From positions 1-53,432 of the forward strand of contig CALYDL010000013.1 in NCBI GenBank assembly GCA_944325145.1: a DNA stretch of 53,432 nucleotides. Direction: 5' to 3'. The DNA comes from Candidatus Gastranaerophilales bacterium (GTDB lineage: Bacteria > Cyanobacteriota > Vampirovibrionia > Gastranaerophilales > Gastranaerophilaceae). Numbering within the stretch: the first letter of the stretch is position 1; each line of letters starts with the position of its first letter. A program made the translations under genes and the position numbers. Shown here one piece after another: positions 18,061 to 26,941 of this stretch. The notes beneath the pieces were generated by a model that did not search any database, was not told where the DNA came from, and worked only from the letters and a program-made list of their open reading frames with translations.

Positions 18061-21000
18061 ATGGGTTTTGGCATTGAAGATTTAAAAAGCGCAGGAGTAG
18101 TAGCCACAGGGGCGCCTGCAACACAAACTTCTACACCCGCCACAAGCACACCGAGCAGCACAACAAGGGTGGATAGCGAAGCAGGTTCTGATGAAGGATA
18201 TGATACATCAGGCTTAGAAGATGACACGGGTTCTCAAGGCCCTTCTCAAGCTGAAATTGAGGCGCAAAAAAATCAAGCGGCTTATGATGAAGCTTCTAAA
18301 GAATTGCAAGCGGAACTTTCAAAGTTTGGCGTTGAAAATTCAACAAGCTCAGATTATGAAAGCGTTCAAGCACAAATTGACGAATTAAGACAATTAGGCA
18401 GCGCAAACGGCGTTACAACAGATGGCACCGCTGAAGAAGGCGATAGCGCAATTCAGCAAACAGATGCCAAACTTGCAATGAAAAAAGAAGAATATGACAA
18501 CTTTGTTAACCAATTAGAAGCACTTCAAAACGGCGACCTTACAAAAGATATGAATTCTTTTGGCGAACTTGCCCAACAGTTTAATTCCCTTTCTTCAACC
18601 CTTGATTCTTCAACCGAAGGTTATAATGCCGACCTTCTGGAAAATACTGGCGATTTAGTTTTCTTTACGGAAGAAGATTATTCAAAAATTCAAAACGCCA
18701 TGGGCGCAGCTATGGCGCAAACAATGGAAAATTCGGTTAATGAACTTTATGAAAGCAACGATTATAAAATTTTAACAGGCGAAGTTGCAGCAACAGATGA
18801 ACAAAAACAACAGGCCCGTGCAAATTTTGAAGCAAGAAAAACAGCAATCACAGAAACGGGAACCGCTTTTGGTGAACTCGGGCTTGAACTTCCGGATAGC
18901 TGCCAAATTACAACCGTTGTAAATTGGGGCTCTGAAGCACAAGAAGGCGACAAAGTTGCAAACGATTGTATGGACAGAATTATCCAAAACTATCTTGCAA
19001 AAAATCACCTTGAAGGCAAACTTCAACCAAGTGAAGCTTATGAAATGATTATGCAATTAAACCCTGATATTTATGAAACAATAAATTCAGGCGAAACGAT
19101 TTATGCAGGCCAACAATTCTTAATGCCTGATGCAAGTGCCATTAAAAATCAGGAATCGGTTAAAGCACAAATTCTTGAAGAAGCGATTTCTGCAGATTCA
19201 AACGGCGAACTTGCAAAAGTATTGTCAGAATATGGCGATAATGCAGATTATAACTTCAACGGCAAAACAAATACGGTTAATGTTATAAACAAAGAAACAG
19301 GCGAAGTTTACACCGCTAAATTAGAATACAACGAAGAAGAAGGCGGTTATAGGGTAGTTTCTGCAAAAACAAAAGAAGGCGAAAACCCTGAAGAAACGCA
19401 AGTAACAAGAGAATCAATCGATTCTTCAATGGAAGATGCTCTTTCAAAAATCGGCATAGAAGGTGCAAACCAAGTTGAAGGCAGGTTTACAACAGGCAAA
19501 ACCACAGGCAGCGGCAACTTTGAAAACGTTTATTCATATACTTATGAAAATGAAGACGGCGAAGAAGTTGAAGGCAAGGTAAAAGTTCAATATGACCCTG
19601 AAACCGGCAAAACAACAATGAACTACATTACAGGCGAAGAAGAAGTTAAAGACGACAACGGCAATGTGGTTTCATATAATTATCAAACTTCAGGCGATGT
19701 TGTTTACGATGAAAATGAACAATCGCTTTCTTACCTTATGGAAGAAGATGACGGCAACTACACTCAATATAAAGATTACTACGATGATAACGGCAATATA
19801 ATTTCAACCGACAAATACAATTCAGATGGCACAATAGCTTCAACAACAACAGGCGAAGGCGATGATGCAGTTACCGCAGAATACAGCTATGGTTCAAGCG
19901 GCAGAGTTGAATCTGTTACAGTTGGTGACAAAACTTATTCAATTCAAGACATTCAAAAAGAAAACGAAGGTTTATCTTCTTATGATGCAGTTGATGTCTT
20001 AAAACAAGTTGCAAAAGGCACAAGCTATGAAAATGCGGTTAAAAATGTTCAAAACGGCGAATATTCAAACGCTCCTGAAGGCAAAACCGTTACTATGACC
20101 GAAGAAGACCTTGAACAATTTAACAATATCGCAAGCGAATTAAGGTCAGATTTCCCGTCTGAAGGCATTGAATTCAAGAAAAATTCAAACGGAACTTATT
20201 CAGGCGAATATAAAGTGGTTGAAAATATGGGCGGCGACACAATTGAAAGCACCTGTAAAGTTTCATATGACCCTGAAACAGGCAAAACAACAATGAAATA
20301 TTACCCCAATGAAATTAAAGACGGCAAAGAAAGCTCTATCATCGAATATGACCCTGCTACAAAAACAAAAACATCTGATTTCAGTGACGGAAGCTCAAGC
20401 ACTGAAGTATACGCAGACGAAGTTCCAAGCCAAGAAAACTTGCTCAGATCAGCTTATAATTCGAAAAACAGCTCAAGCGTCACCACATATAACAACGGTG
20501 AAATAACAGGCAGGTTTAACGCTCAATATAATGATAATAAAGAAATAACCAAATTTACTGTAACCGATATGAACGGCGTTTCAACATCTTTAAGCCAAAA
20601 AGAACTTGAAGCTCTTGCATCTGAAAGCGGTGTAAGCCAAGATGCACTAAATAACATTATAAGCGACATTCAAAACGGCAAAGCCGCTAAAGAAGCATTC
20701 TCTTCAGGGGAAGGCAAGGCAATCATTAATGCAATGAATGAAAAATCAAATGATACACTTGTTCTTTCAAGCAAATCAACACAAAGCGAAAAAGAAGCAC
20801 AAGTTGATGATTTCCAAACAGCAATAGAAGAATTTATGCCTGAGCTTGAAGGCTTTGAAACAGACGGAACAATTTCTGAAGACGGCAAAATGACCTTCAC
20901 CAAAAAAGCCGAAGGCGAAGATGGTAAAGATGTAACCTATACTGCGGTTAAAAACGATGATGGCACGGTTACATTTACATCAGAAGATGAAAAAACTTCA

Positions 21001-22425
21001 ATCACGGTTGATTCTGAAAATGCAACAAAAGAAACCGTTACAAAAGAAGACGATAAAACAACAACAGAATTCACCAAATTTACCTATTCCACACCTGATG
21101 AAAACGGCAATTTTGAAACCTTCTCGGATACTGTTAAATATGAAGAAAACGCAGAAGGCGAAATTCAAAGCATGACAGTAAACGGCAAAACGTTTGAATT
21201 AAGCGAATTGCCCGAAAACTTTGATGTTAATAACTTAAAAGGCGAACTTAAAACTTTAAAAGACGGAACAAAGAGCCCAAGTTCAATTTTAAGCAATGCT
21301 TTTGGAAAAAACATTGAAGGCTCCACCAGCGTAAATGATGGCGTAAATGAAACAGAACAAACCGAATTCAATCTTGACGATATGAATGAAGCAATGCTTG
21401 ACGGCAACCTTTTAAATTACCTCAAAGATAATGTAAGCTATGAAAACATAGGCGCCATTTTAAGCGAAATGGAAGATGGCAACTGGGTAATTTCATATGA
21501 CATTAACTCAATCAGCACTCCAAACAGCTATGAAGCACTTGATTATCTTGCCGATGTATTTACAAGCGCACTAAGCGAAGGTAATGTTGAAGAATTAAAA
21601 GAAAACGGCCAATATGATGCAATTATTCAAACACTTGCAAATGACACATGGACAGAATATGGCATACTTAATCACATTGCAGCAAACGAAGATGGTATCT
21701 CGGGCGAAGTTGTTGCAGATATTCTGCTTAAAGCAAACGGGGGCGATGTTGAAAATTACAACACAATGCTAAACAGCTTAACATCAAGCTCAAGAGACAC
21801 CCAAAAAGTGTTCAGCAATGCTCTTATTGAAATGGCAGCTTCAGGAAATGATAATAAAATTTCAGGTGATGTAACATATTCTGAATATGCACAAAAACTT
21901 TTAAGTTCATATATGCAGAATAATTTAACCTTTAGTAATGATGTAAAAGGCCAAAAAGAATTTATTGATAACATTATTGCTGCAGATGATACAGGCGCTT
22001 TAATGGTAAGCATTGGCGGACAAATGAGCGTTGACGGACAATCAGCATTCGATATATTCCAAAATGACAAAGAATATTGCGATAAAATTGCAAACGCTTA
22101 TGTTACGGCATATAATTCAGGCCTTGGTTATGAATGGCAAGAATATATTGAAGAACAACTTTCAAATGAAATATATGATGCAATGAAAGGTTTGGGCAGC
22201 AACGAAAACATAGTAAAAGCAATATTTGAAGATTATCAAAATAAAACTGAATTATTAAAAGGCATAGAAAGACATTTTAACAGCCAAGCAGGCGAAGCCC
22301 ACGGCGGCCATTATTCAACGCTTTATAAATATATGCATGACCAATGGAAATTAAAAGATTTTGCCGAAGAATTAAAAGAAAAAGGCATCTTTGATAATAC
22401 AGACAATGAAGTTAATAAAGACTAA
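18061..22425 (+). CDS. Very large acidic repeat protein (1454 aa), unknown function
   Basis: The protein is strongly acidic, with few cysteines and no signal peptide or membrane helix. Residues 1-75 are a Thr/Ser/Pro/Ala-rich linker-like start. Residues 75-240 are helical. About 309-354 resembles a LysM glycan-binding fold (NYLAKNHLEGKLQP to LNPDIYETIN to GQQFLMPD). Residues 400-1060 are a beta-rich zone with repeats: YDPETGKTTM occurs twice (near 512 and 739), and a unit of the form G.I.S.TV..KTF.L..L occurs near 607, 818 and 1023. The tail from 1090 is helical. The ATG follows an AAAGGAAAG site. The organisation suggests a surface or secreted adhesin-like protein, but without a signal peptide the export route is unclear. 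Function unknown. Confidence 0.88.
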   Translation: MGFGIEDLKSAGVVATGAPATQTSTPATSTPSSTTRVDSEAGSDEGYDTSGLEDDTGSQGPSQAEIEAQKNQAAYDEASKELQAELSKFGVENSTSSDYESVQAQIDELRQLGSANGVTTDGTAEEGDSAIQQTDAKLAMKKEEYDNFVNQLEALQNGDLTKDMNSFGELAQQFNSLSSTLDSSTEGYNADLLENTGDLVFFTEEDYSKIQNAMGAAMAQTMENSVNELYESNDYKILTGEVAATDEQKQQARANFEARKTAITETGTAFGELGLELPDSCQITTVVNWGSEAQEGDKVANDCMDRIIQNYLAKNHLEGKLQPSEAYEMIMQLNPDIYETINSGETIYAGQQFLMPDASAIKNQESVKAQILEEAISADSNGELAKVLSEYGDNADYNFNGKTNTVNVINKETGEVYTAKLEYNEEEGGYRVVSAKTKEGENPEETQVTRESIDSSMEDALSKIGIEGANQVEGRFTTGKTTGSGNFENVYSYTYENEDGEEVEGKVKVQYDPETGKTTMNYITGEEEVKDDNGNVVSYNYQTSGDVVYDENEQSLSYLMEEDDGNYTQYKDYYDDNGNIISTDKYNSDGTIASTTTGEGDDAVTAEYSYGSSGRVESVTVGDKTYSIQDIQKENEGLSSYDAVDVLKQVAKGTSYENAVKNVQNGEYSNAPEGKTVTMTEEDLEQFNNIASELRSDFPSEGIEFKKNSNGTYSGEYKVVENMGGDTIESTCKVSYDPETGKTTMKYYPNEIKDGKESSIIEYDPATKTKTSDFSDGSSSTEVYADEVPSQENLLRSAYNSKNSSSVTTYNNGEITGRFNAQYNDNKEITKFTVTDMNGVSTSLSQKELEALASESGVSQDALNNIISDIQNGKAAKEAFSSGEGKAIINAMNEKSNDTLVLSSKSTQSEKEAQVDDFQTAIEEFMPELEGFETDGTISEDGKMTFTKKAEGEDGKDVTYTAVKNDDGTVTFTSEDEKTSITVDSENATKETVTKEDDKTTTEFTKFTYSTPDENGNFETFSDTVKYEENAEGEIQSMTVNGKTFELSELPENFDVNNLKGELKTLKDGTKSPSSILSNAFGKNIEGSTSVNDGVNETEQTEFNLDDMNEAMLDGNLLNYLKDNVSYENIGAILSEMEDGNWVISYDINSISTPNSYEALDYLADVFTSALSEGNVEELKENGQYDAIIQTLANDTWTEYGILNHIAANEDGISGEVVADILLKANGGDVENYNTMLNSLTSSSRDTQKVFSNALIEMAASGNDNKISGDVTYSEYAQKLLSSYMQNNLTFSNDVKGQKEFIDNIIAADDTGALMVSIGGQMSVDGQSAFDIFQNDKEYCDKIANAYVTAYNSGLGYEWQEYIEEQLSNEIYDAMKGLGSNENIVKAIFEDYQNKTELLKGIERHFNSQAGEAHGGHYSTLYKYMHDQWKLKDFAEELKEKGIFDNTDNEVNKD

Positions 22426-22430
22426 AAATT

Positions 22431-22457
22431 AAGCCCCTAAATTTTAGGGGCTTTTTT
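22431..22457 (+). terminator. Terminator of the 1454-residue protein gene
   Basis: AAGCCCCTAAA (22431-22441) pairs perfectly with 22443-22453 and is followed by a T-run. It is a strong intrinsic terminator immediately after the stop. Confidence 0.92.
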
Positions 22458-22538
22458 ATAAAGAATTTATCAAGATATGCTCAAATTTTTATTTTTGTTT
22501 TATTATTACTATATGTGTAGTATACTAATGGAGCATAT

Positions 22539-24185
22539 ATGGAAACTACTGTCGCAGACTATCTTGTTAAAAAATTAAAATTATTAGGCATTAAAAATGT
22601 TTTTGGGCTACCGGGGGATTATAATTTCAACATATTAGATGCAATTATAAAAGATGATGAAATAACTTGGATAAATTGTACAAACGAACTGAATTCAAGC
22701 TGCGCCGCAGACGGATATTCAAGAATAAACGGCTATGGCGCCGTTGTTACCACTTATGGAGTTGGTGAATTAAGCGCAATAAACGGCATTGCAGGCGCAA
22801 TGGCGGAAAATGTTCCTGTTATTCATATAGCAGGTGTCCCAAAAACAAGCTTTATAGAAAAAAATATCATAGTTCACCACAATTTTTCAAACCCAAATTA
22901 CTTTGCTTTTGAAAATGCTTACAAAAACGTTGTTGAAACAACAGCATATCTTAATTTTGAAAACGCAAAAAAAGAAATTGACAGAGTTTTTGATATTTTT
23001 GTAAATGAAAAAAAACCTGTCTATATTGCAATTCCCATTGATGTTTGCGAGTTTTTAATTGATGATGACGGATTTGATAAAATAGAATATAAAAAATCAG
23101 ATGAAAAAAATTTAAATAAAGTTGTATCTGAAACTATTTCATTAATTGAAAAAGCAAAAAACCCAATTATATTTTTTGATTATTTATGCAAAAGGTATAA
23201 ACTTCAAAGTGAAATAAAGGAATTTATTAATAAAACAAATATGAAATTCGGAACCCTTTTAATGGGAAAAGGAATTGTTGATGAAACAAACCCAAATTTT
23301 ATAGGCGTGAATGGGGGCAGCTTATCGCCTTTTGTGCAAGATGAAATAAAAAATTCAGATTTAATTATAACGGCAGGCTACCTGAATGCAGACCTTAACA
23401 CAGGCGGTTTTAGCGCATTTCAAAAAGAAATTGATATTGAAATAAGAAAAAATGAAACAATAATTAAAGGGAAAGTCTATAAAAATGTTTTACTTCAAGA
23501 TGTCATTTTAAAATTAAATGAAAAAATAACAAAAACCTTTGAAAAAAACAATTTTAAACAAATTAAGAAAAAAATAAATGAAAAAGGGGCAATAAAAGTT
23601 GATGACCTTTTGCCTTTGATTGAAACCGTTTTAGATGAAGGCGACATTTTCACAATGGAAACAGGGCTTTTTAGTTTATCGGGTTCTTTTCTAAATTTAA
23701 AAAACGAAATGGAATATATTTCTCAAACCCTTTGGGGTTCAATAGGCTGGGCAACACCTGCCCTATTTGGCGCTATGATGGCAGATAAAAAAAGGCAGCA
23801 TATAATGTTTACGGGCGAAGGCGCACACCAGTTAACAATTCAAGAGATGGCAAACTTTTTTGAATATGACCTAAAACCCGTTATTTTTGTTTTAAACAAC
23901 AATGGCTACACGGTTGAAAGAGTTTTATCCAAAGACCCAAATGATAAATTTAACAATATAACAAATTGGAATTATTTAAAATTAATTGAAGGCTTTTCAA
24001 ACGGCAAAGATTATTTTTCAAAAACTGTTTCAACCTTAGAAAGTTTTATTAAAACAATTGAAGAAATAAAAAAATTAAAGGGTAAAAAGCTTTGTTACAT
24101 TGAAATTGTTACAGATAAAAACGATTTTGGAAGCTTATGTAATAAATTTATTTCTAATATGAAAACCTTTTCATCTAATCTCTGA
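22539..24185 (+). CDS. Thiamine-diphosphate 2-oxoacid decarboxylase (pyruvate/indolepyruvate decarboxylase family)
   Basis: The 548-residue enzyme removes CO2 from a 2-oxoacid (pyruvate, indolepyruvate or a branched-chain acid) to give an aldehyde. The N-terminal domain has GLPGDYN and the catalytic Glu50 in CTNELNSSCAADGYSR. The HH pair typical of these decarboxylases is present (His113-His114 in VHHNFSNPNYFAF). The C-terminal cofactor motif reads GEGAHQLTIQEM ... LNNNGYTVE, so the usual GDG is GEG, with Glu replacing the metal-binding Asp. The start has GGAG five nt upstream. Substrate cannot be told from sequence alone. A fermentative aldehyde/ethanol role is plausible but inferred. Monocistronic, with a terminator on each side. 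Confidence 0.9.
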   Translation: METTVADYLVKKLKLLGIKNVFGLPGDYNFNILDAIIKDDEITWINCTNELNSSCAADGYSRINGYGAVVTTYGVGELSAINGIAGAMAENVPVIHIAGVPKTSFIEKNIIVHHNFSNPNYFAFENAYKNVVETTAYLNFENAKKEIDRVFDIFVNEKKPVYIAIPIDVCEFLIDDDGFDKIEYKKSDEKNLNKVVSETISLIEKAKNPIIFFDYLCKRYKLQSEIKEFINKTNMKFGTLLMGKGIVDETNPNFIGVNGGSLSPFVQDEIKNSDLIITAGYLNADLNTGGFSAFQKEIDIEIRKNETIIKGKVYKNVLLQDVILKLNEKITKTFEKNNFKQIKKKINEKGAIKVDDLLPLIETVLDEGDIFTMETGLFSLSGSFLNLKNEMEYISQTLWGSIGWATPALFGAMMADKKRQHIMFTGEGAHQLTIQEMANFFEYDLKPVIFVLNNNGYTVERVLSKDPNDKFNNITNWNYLKLIEGFSNGKDYFSKTVSTLESFIKTIEEIKKLKGKKLCYIEIVTDKNDFGSLCNKFISNMKTFSSNL

Positions 24186-24188
24186 TAA

Positions 24189-24218
24189 AAAGCCCCTAAG
24201 TTTAGGGGCTTTATTTTT
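24189..24218 (+). terminator. Terminator of the decarboxylase gene
   Basis: AAAGCCCCTAA (24189-24199) pairs with 24202-24212, followed by TTATTTTT. The stem is nearly the same as the terminator at 22431. It overlaps the last codons of the converging prepilin-like gene. Confidence 0.88.
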
Positions 24219-26760
24219 AATAGTGCCAATTTATCATAACATAGCCGTTTTGGCCATCACCGCCATTTCCTGCGCCATATTTTGAACTATAGCCGCCGCC
24301 ACCGCCACCTGAACCTGCAGAACCTAAATTTTCACCTGCAGATGGAATATAAACGGGTGCAACAAAATTTGCCTTTTGGCCGTTGGAATTTGAAATCGTG
24401 CAATTGTCATAATAATTATTTATATAATAAGGAACATAATTTGTGCCACTGGCTGCAGTATTTATCATAAATGTGCTTCTATATGAATTGTTATAAAGAC
24501 CGTTTCTTAAAAGACCGTCAAAATTGCCCACAAATAAGCCACCGCAGCCTGCCTTTGTGCCAAGCCCCGAAAAACCGCCAAGGCCGCCTGCATATGAATA
24601 AACATTATCTGTTAAATATCTGAAATAAAGCCCAAGATATACTTCTTGTGAATCGTCCAAGCCGTTATATATTGCTGAAGGTTTTTTTGTAATATCATTC
24701 AGGCTTCTTGAAATATTATTGTCAAATGCGCTAAAGCCGCCTGTTTTGTCATCTTCACCCGATGTTGTTACAACACCGCCTGAAGGAACGCCCGAAGAAT
24801 TTGAATTTAGTTCATAAATTGGTGAAATTCTTTCCATATCATCATCATATGTCATAAACCTGTTTACAATTCTTCTTGCAACAAGCCCGTTTGGAATTTC
24901 ATTCGGGGTATCTGCCGCTAAATTTTCAATTGATGCTACGACATTTTTATCTATTAAAGAAGCAATTTTATTTATTGTATCTGCCGACTTAGAAAGAAGC
25001 ATTGGCACATTTCTTGCAGCTTTCGGCATATCCGGTAAGGGAGCATAATCCGATAAATCATTATCATCGGGAATTTCTTCCGCAGAAGTATTTATTGTGC
25101 CGCCATAGCCGCCAACGCCGCCTATTACAAGAAGAACAAGGTTGTTGTCCTCATCATAAATTGCACTTGATGAACCGCCGGTGCCATTGTAGCCTTCAGT
25201 TGCACTTTTATCCATAGAACCGCCCAAAGAAACAGTTCCGTCCATGCCCCTGCTTCCGCCTGCACCGCCTGAACCTACAACAATTGTGTACCTTGCACCC
25301 GGAACAACGGGAAAATCATTTATTTTAACGGCCGAACCGCCTGCACCGCCTGAACCTGAGCCGCCGGGGCTTTGTATATATGCAGTGACTTTGCCATAAA
25401 AGTTACTAATGCCTGTTTCTGCAGGAATTGTTTTTATTCTTGGCGTATTCACAGCAGTAACATTGCTTGTATCTATGTTATTATTTGGCAAAGAGCAAAA
25501 AGTATTGTTATCACCGCACAAAATTTCTGCACTTTCACCTCTGCCGCCTGCGCCATAGTTTCCTAAACCGTATATTCTGCCGCCTTCGCCGCCTTGAACA
25601 ATATAGCCGTTAGTTATATTGCCCGTTATATTTGAAGGCGCAAGAAAAGAAGTTTTTCCTTCATTGGATGGTATAAAAGAAGCAGATGAGAGCTTACACA
25701 AAGAAGAAGCAATTGCAGAAGTAGGCAAAATTTCAGAATTTACTTGGTTTGTTGCCATTTGCATAACATCTGATGAATCTGAACCCCAAATATATTTGCC
25801 GTCTATTTCATCCAAAGAAGTTGTGAAGCATTGAATTTCATTCCCATCACCTTGGGGCGAAGGAACAAAAACCGCCGCTTTTGCTTTAGTGTCTGTTTCA
25901 GATGTTCCAAACCATTCATCCCAGCCTGAACCTTGTTCAATTTGTAATGTTTTATCTGACTCAAACATTAAACCATACCCTGAGTATGAACTTACATCAT
26001 ATAAATTTTCTGTTGCATAAGTTTTGCAAAAAAGATGGGCAATATCCCACGAATGCCACTCAATGCATTTTTTTGCCTGTTTATTTACCATATTATCAAA
26101 CAAATCATGTTCATTTCCGAATTTCATTGTAAGTGCAGAGTTTTCATTTGCGGTTTCTGATAGAAAATCGGGTGTATAATCAAGTTTTAGAAAATCCAAA
26201 GGCAAATTGTGGTTTATAATTGCACTTCCTGAAGCCCCGCCTTGACCTGCAAAAATTGTGGAATTTGAATTTTTATCTCTTTCTTTGCCGTTAGCGCCGC
26301 TTGAGACCAAAAGGTCAATTACAAATTTTTGTATTCTTGAATGAAGCATTTTTAAAGCGGTCGGTGAATTTGTGTCATATTCTTTTTTAAAAACAGTGCC
26401 ACCTGCAGCGCCGCCGCCGCCACCACCGCCTGCAACAAGGGTTAAATCTACTTTATATACATCGTTTGGAACGGTAAACTTATATCTTTGGCATTTTCCG
26501 GTTGTATTTTTAACAATGGTTGTAGTGCCTGTTGAATTTAGCGTGGTTACATAACAGGGAAAGTTTGAATCTTCCTCGCTTTGTTCTTGGAAAAGAAAAA
26601 CTTGGCTGCCGCCTTTTTGAGAAGTATTTGAAAAATTATTTTTCTTTGTAATAACAGGCAATGCCAAAAGCAAAATAACGGAAATTATAAGCAATGAAAT
26701 TAAAACTTCCGCAAGTGAAAATGCCCCTTTTTTATTAAATTGTAATTTATTATATTTCAT
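24217..26760 (-). CDS. Prepilin-like polyglycine-rich surface protein, copy A
   Basis: The 847-residue protein begins with a short basic leader and a type IV prepilin signal (KKGAFSLAEVLISLLIIS). The peptidase would cut before Phe, leaving Glu at +5. The rest is extracellular in expectation. After PNDVYKVDLTLVAGGGGGGG come many GG-rich stretches, conserved TIVVGSGGAGG and GGLGGFSGL..KAGCGG blocks, and a final GDGQNGYVMINW. Such glycine-rich folds occur in phage tail tips and adhesins and may form polyglycine-II helices. It is the longest and last of three tandem paralogues. It has two insertions, including one near 600-700 not matched in copies B and C. Its first 16 residues are identical to copy B because the junction lies in a 230-bp repeat. 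Adhesin or minor-pilin function is inferred. Confidence 0.88.
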   Translation of the reverse strand: MKYNKLQFNKKGAFSLAEVLISLLIISVILLLALPVITKKNNFSNTSQKGGSQVFLFQEQSEEDSNFPCYVTTLNSTGTTTIVKNTTGKCQRYKFTVPNDVYKVDLTLVAGGGGGGGAAGGTVFKKEYDTNSPTALKMLHSRIQKFVIDLLVSSGANGKERDKNSNSTIFAGQGGASGSAIINHNLPLDFLKLDYTPDFLSETANENSALTMKFGNEHDLFDNMVNKQAKKCIEWHSWDIAHLFCKTYATENLYDVSSYSGYGLMFESDKTLQIEQGSGWDEWFGTSETDTKAKAAVFVPSPQGDGNEIQCFTTSLDEIDGKYIWGSDSSDVMQMATNQVNSEILPTSAIASSLCKLSSASFIPSNEGKTSFLAPSNITGNITNGYIVQGGEGGRIYGLGNYGAGGRGESAEILCGDNNTFCSLPNNNIDTSNVTAVNTPRIKTIPAETGISNFYGKVTAYIQSPGGSGSGGAGGSAVKINDFPVVPGARYTIVVGSGGAGGSRGMDGTVSLGGSMDKSATEGYNGTGGSSSAIYDEDNNLVLLVIGGVGGYGGTINTSAEEIPDDNDLSDYAPLPDMPKAARNVPMLLSKSADTINKIASLIDKNVVASIENLAADTPNEIPNGLVARRIVNRFMTYDDDMERISPIYELNSNSSGVPSGGVVTTSGEDDKTGGFSAFDNNISRSLNDITKKPSAIYNGLDDSQEVYLGLYFRYLTDNVYSYAGGLGGFSGLGTKAGCGGLFVGNFDGLLRNGLYNNSYRSTFMINTAASGTNYVPYYINNYYDNCTISNSNGQKANFVAPVYIPSAGENLGSAGSGGGGGGYSSKYGAGNGGDGQNGYVMINWHY

Positions 26761-26941
26761 TTTACCTCTTTGTTATTTACGCCATTCAATCATAACGTAA
26801 CCGTTTTGGCCATCGCCGCCATTGCCTGAACCTGCTTGAATATTATATCCGCCGCCCCCGCCGCCTGAACCTGCAGAGCCCAGGTTAGAAGAATTTGGAA
26901 TTGGGGGAATAAATTCTGCCGATTGGCCGTTTGGAGAATTC
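26712..26941. repeat. 230-bp direct repeat, copy 1
   Basis: This stretch is identical to 28824-29053, offset 2112 bp. It covers the 3' end of copy B, the 12-bp gap with its ribosome site, and the first 49 bases of copy A. The match ends one base after 26941 (A versus G) and before 26712. Confidence 0.9.

Noticed and set aside
22521-22526. TATACT as -10 of the decarboxylase gene
   Set aside because: The start would fall at the end of the GGAG ribosome site, and no -35 is seen at 16-18 nt (the nearest, TTGTTT, is 20 nt away).
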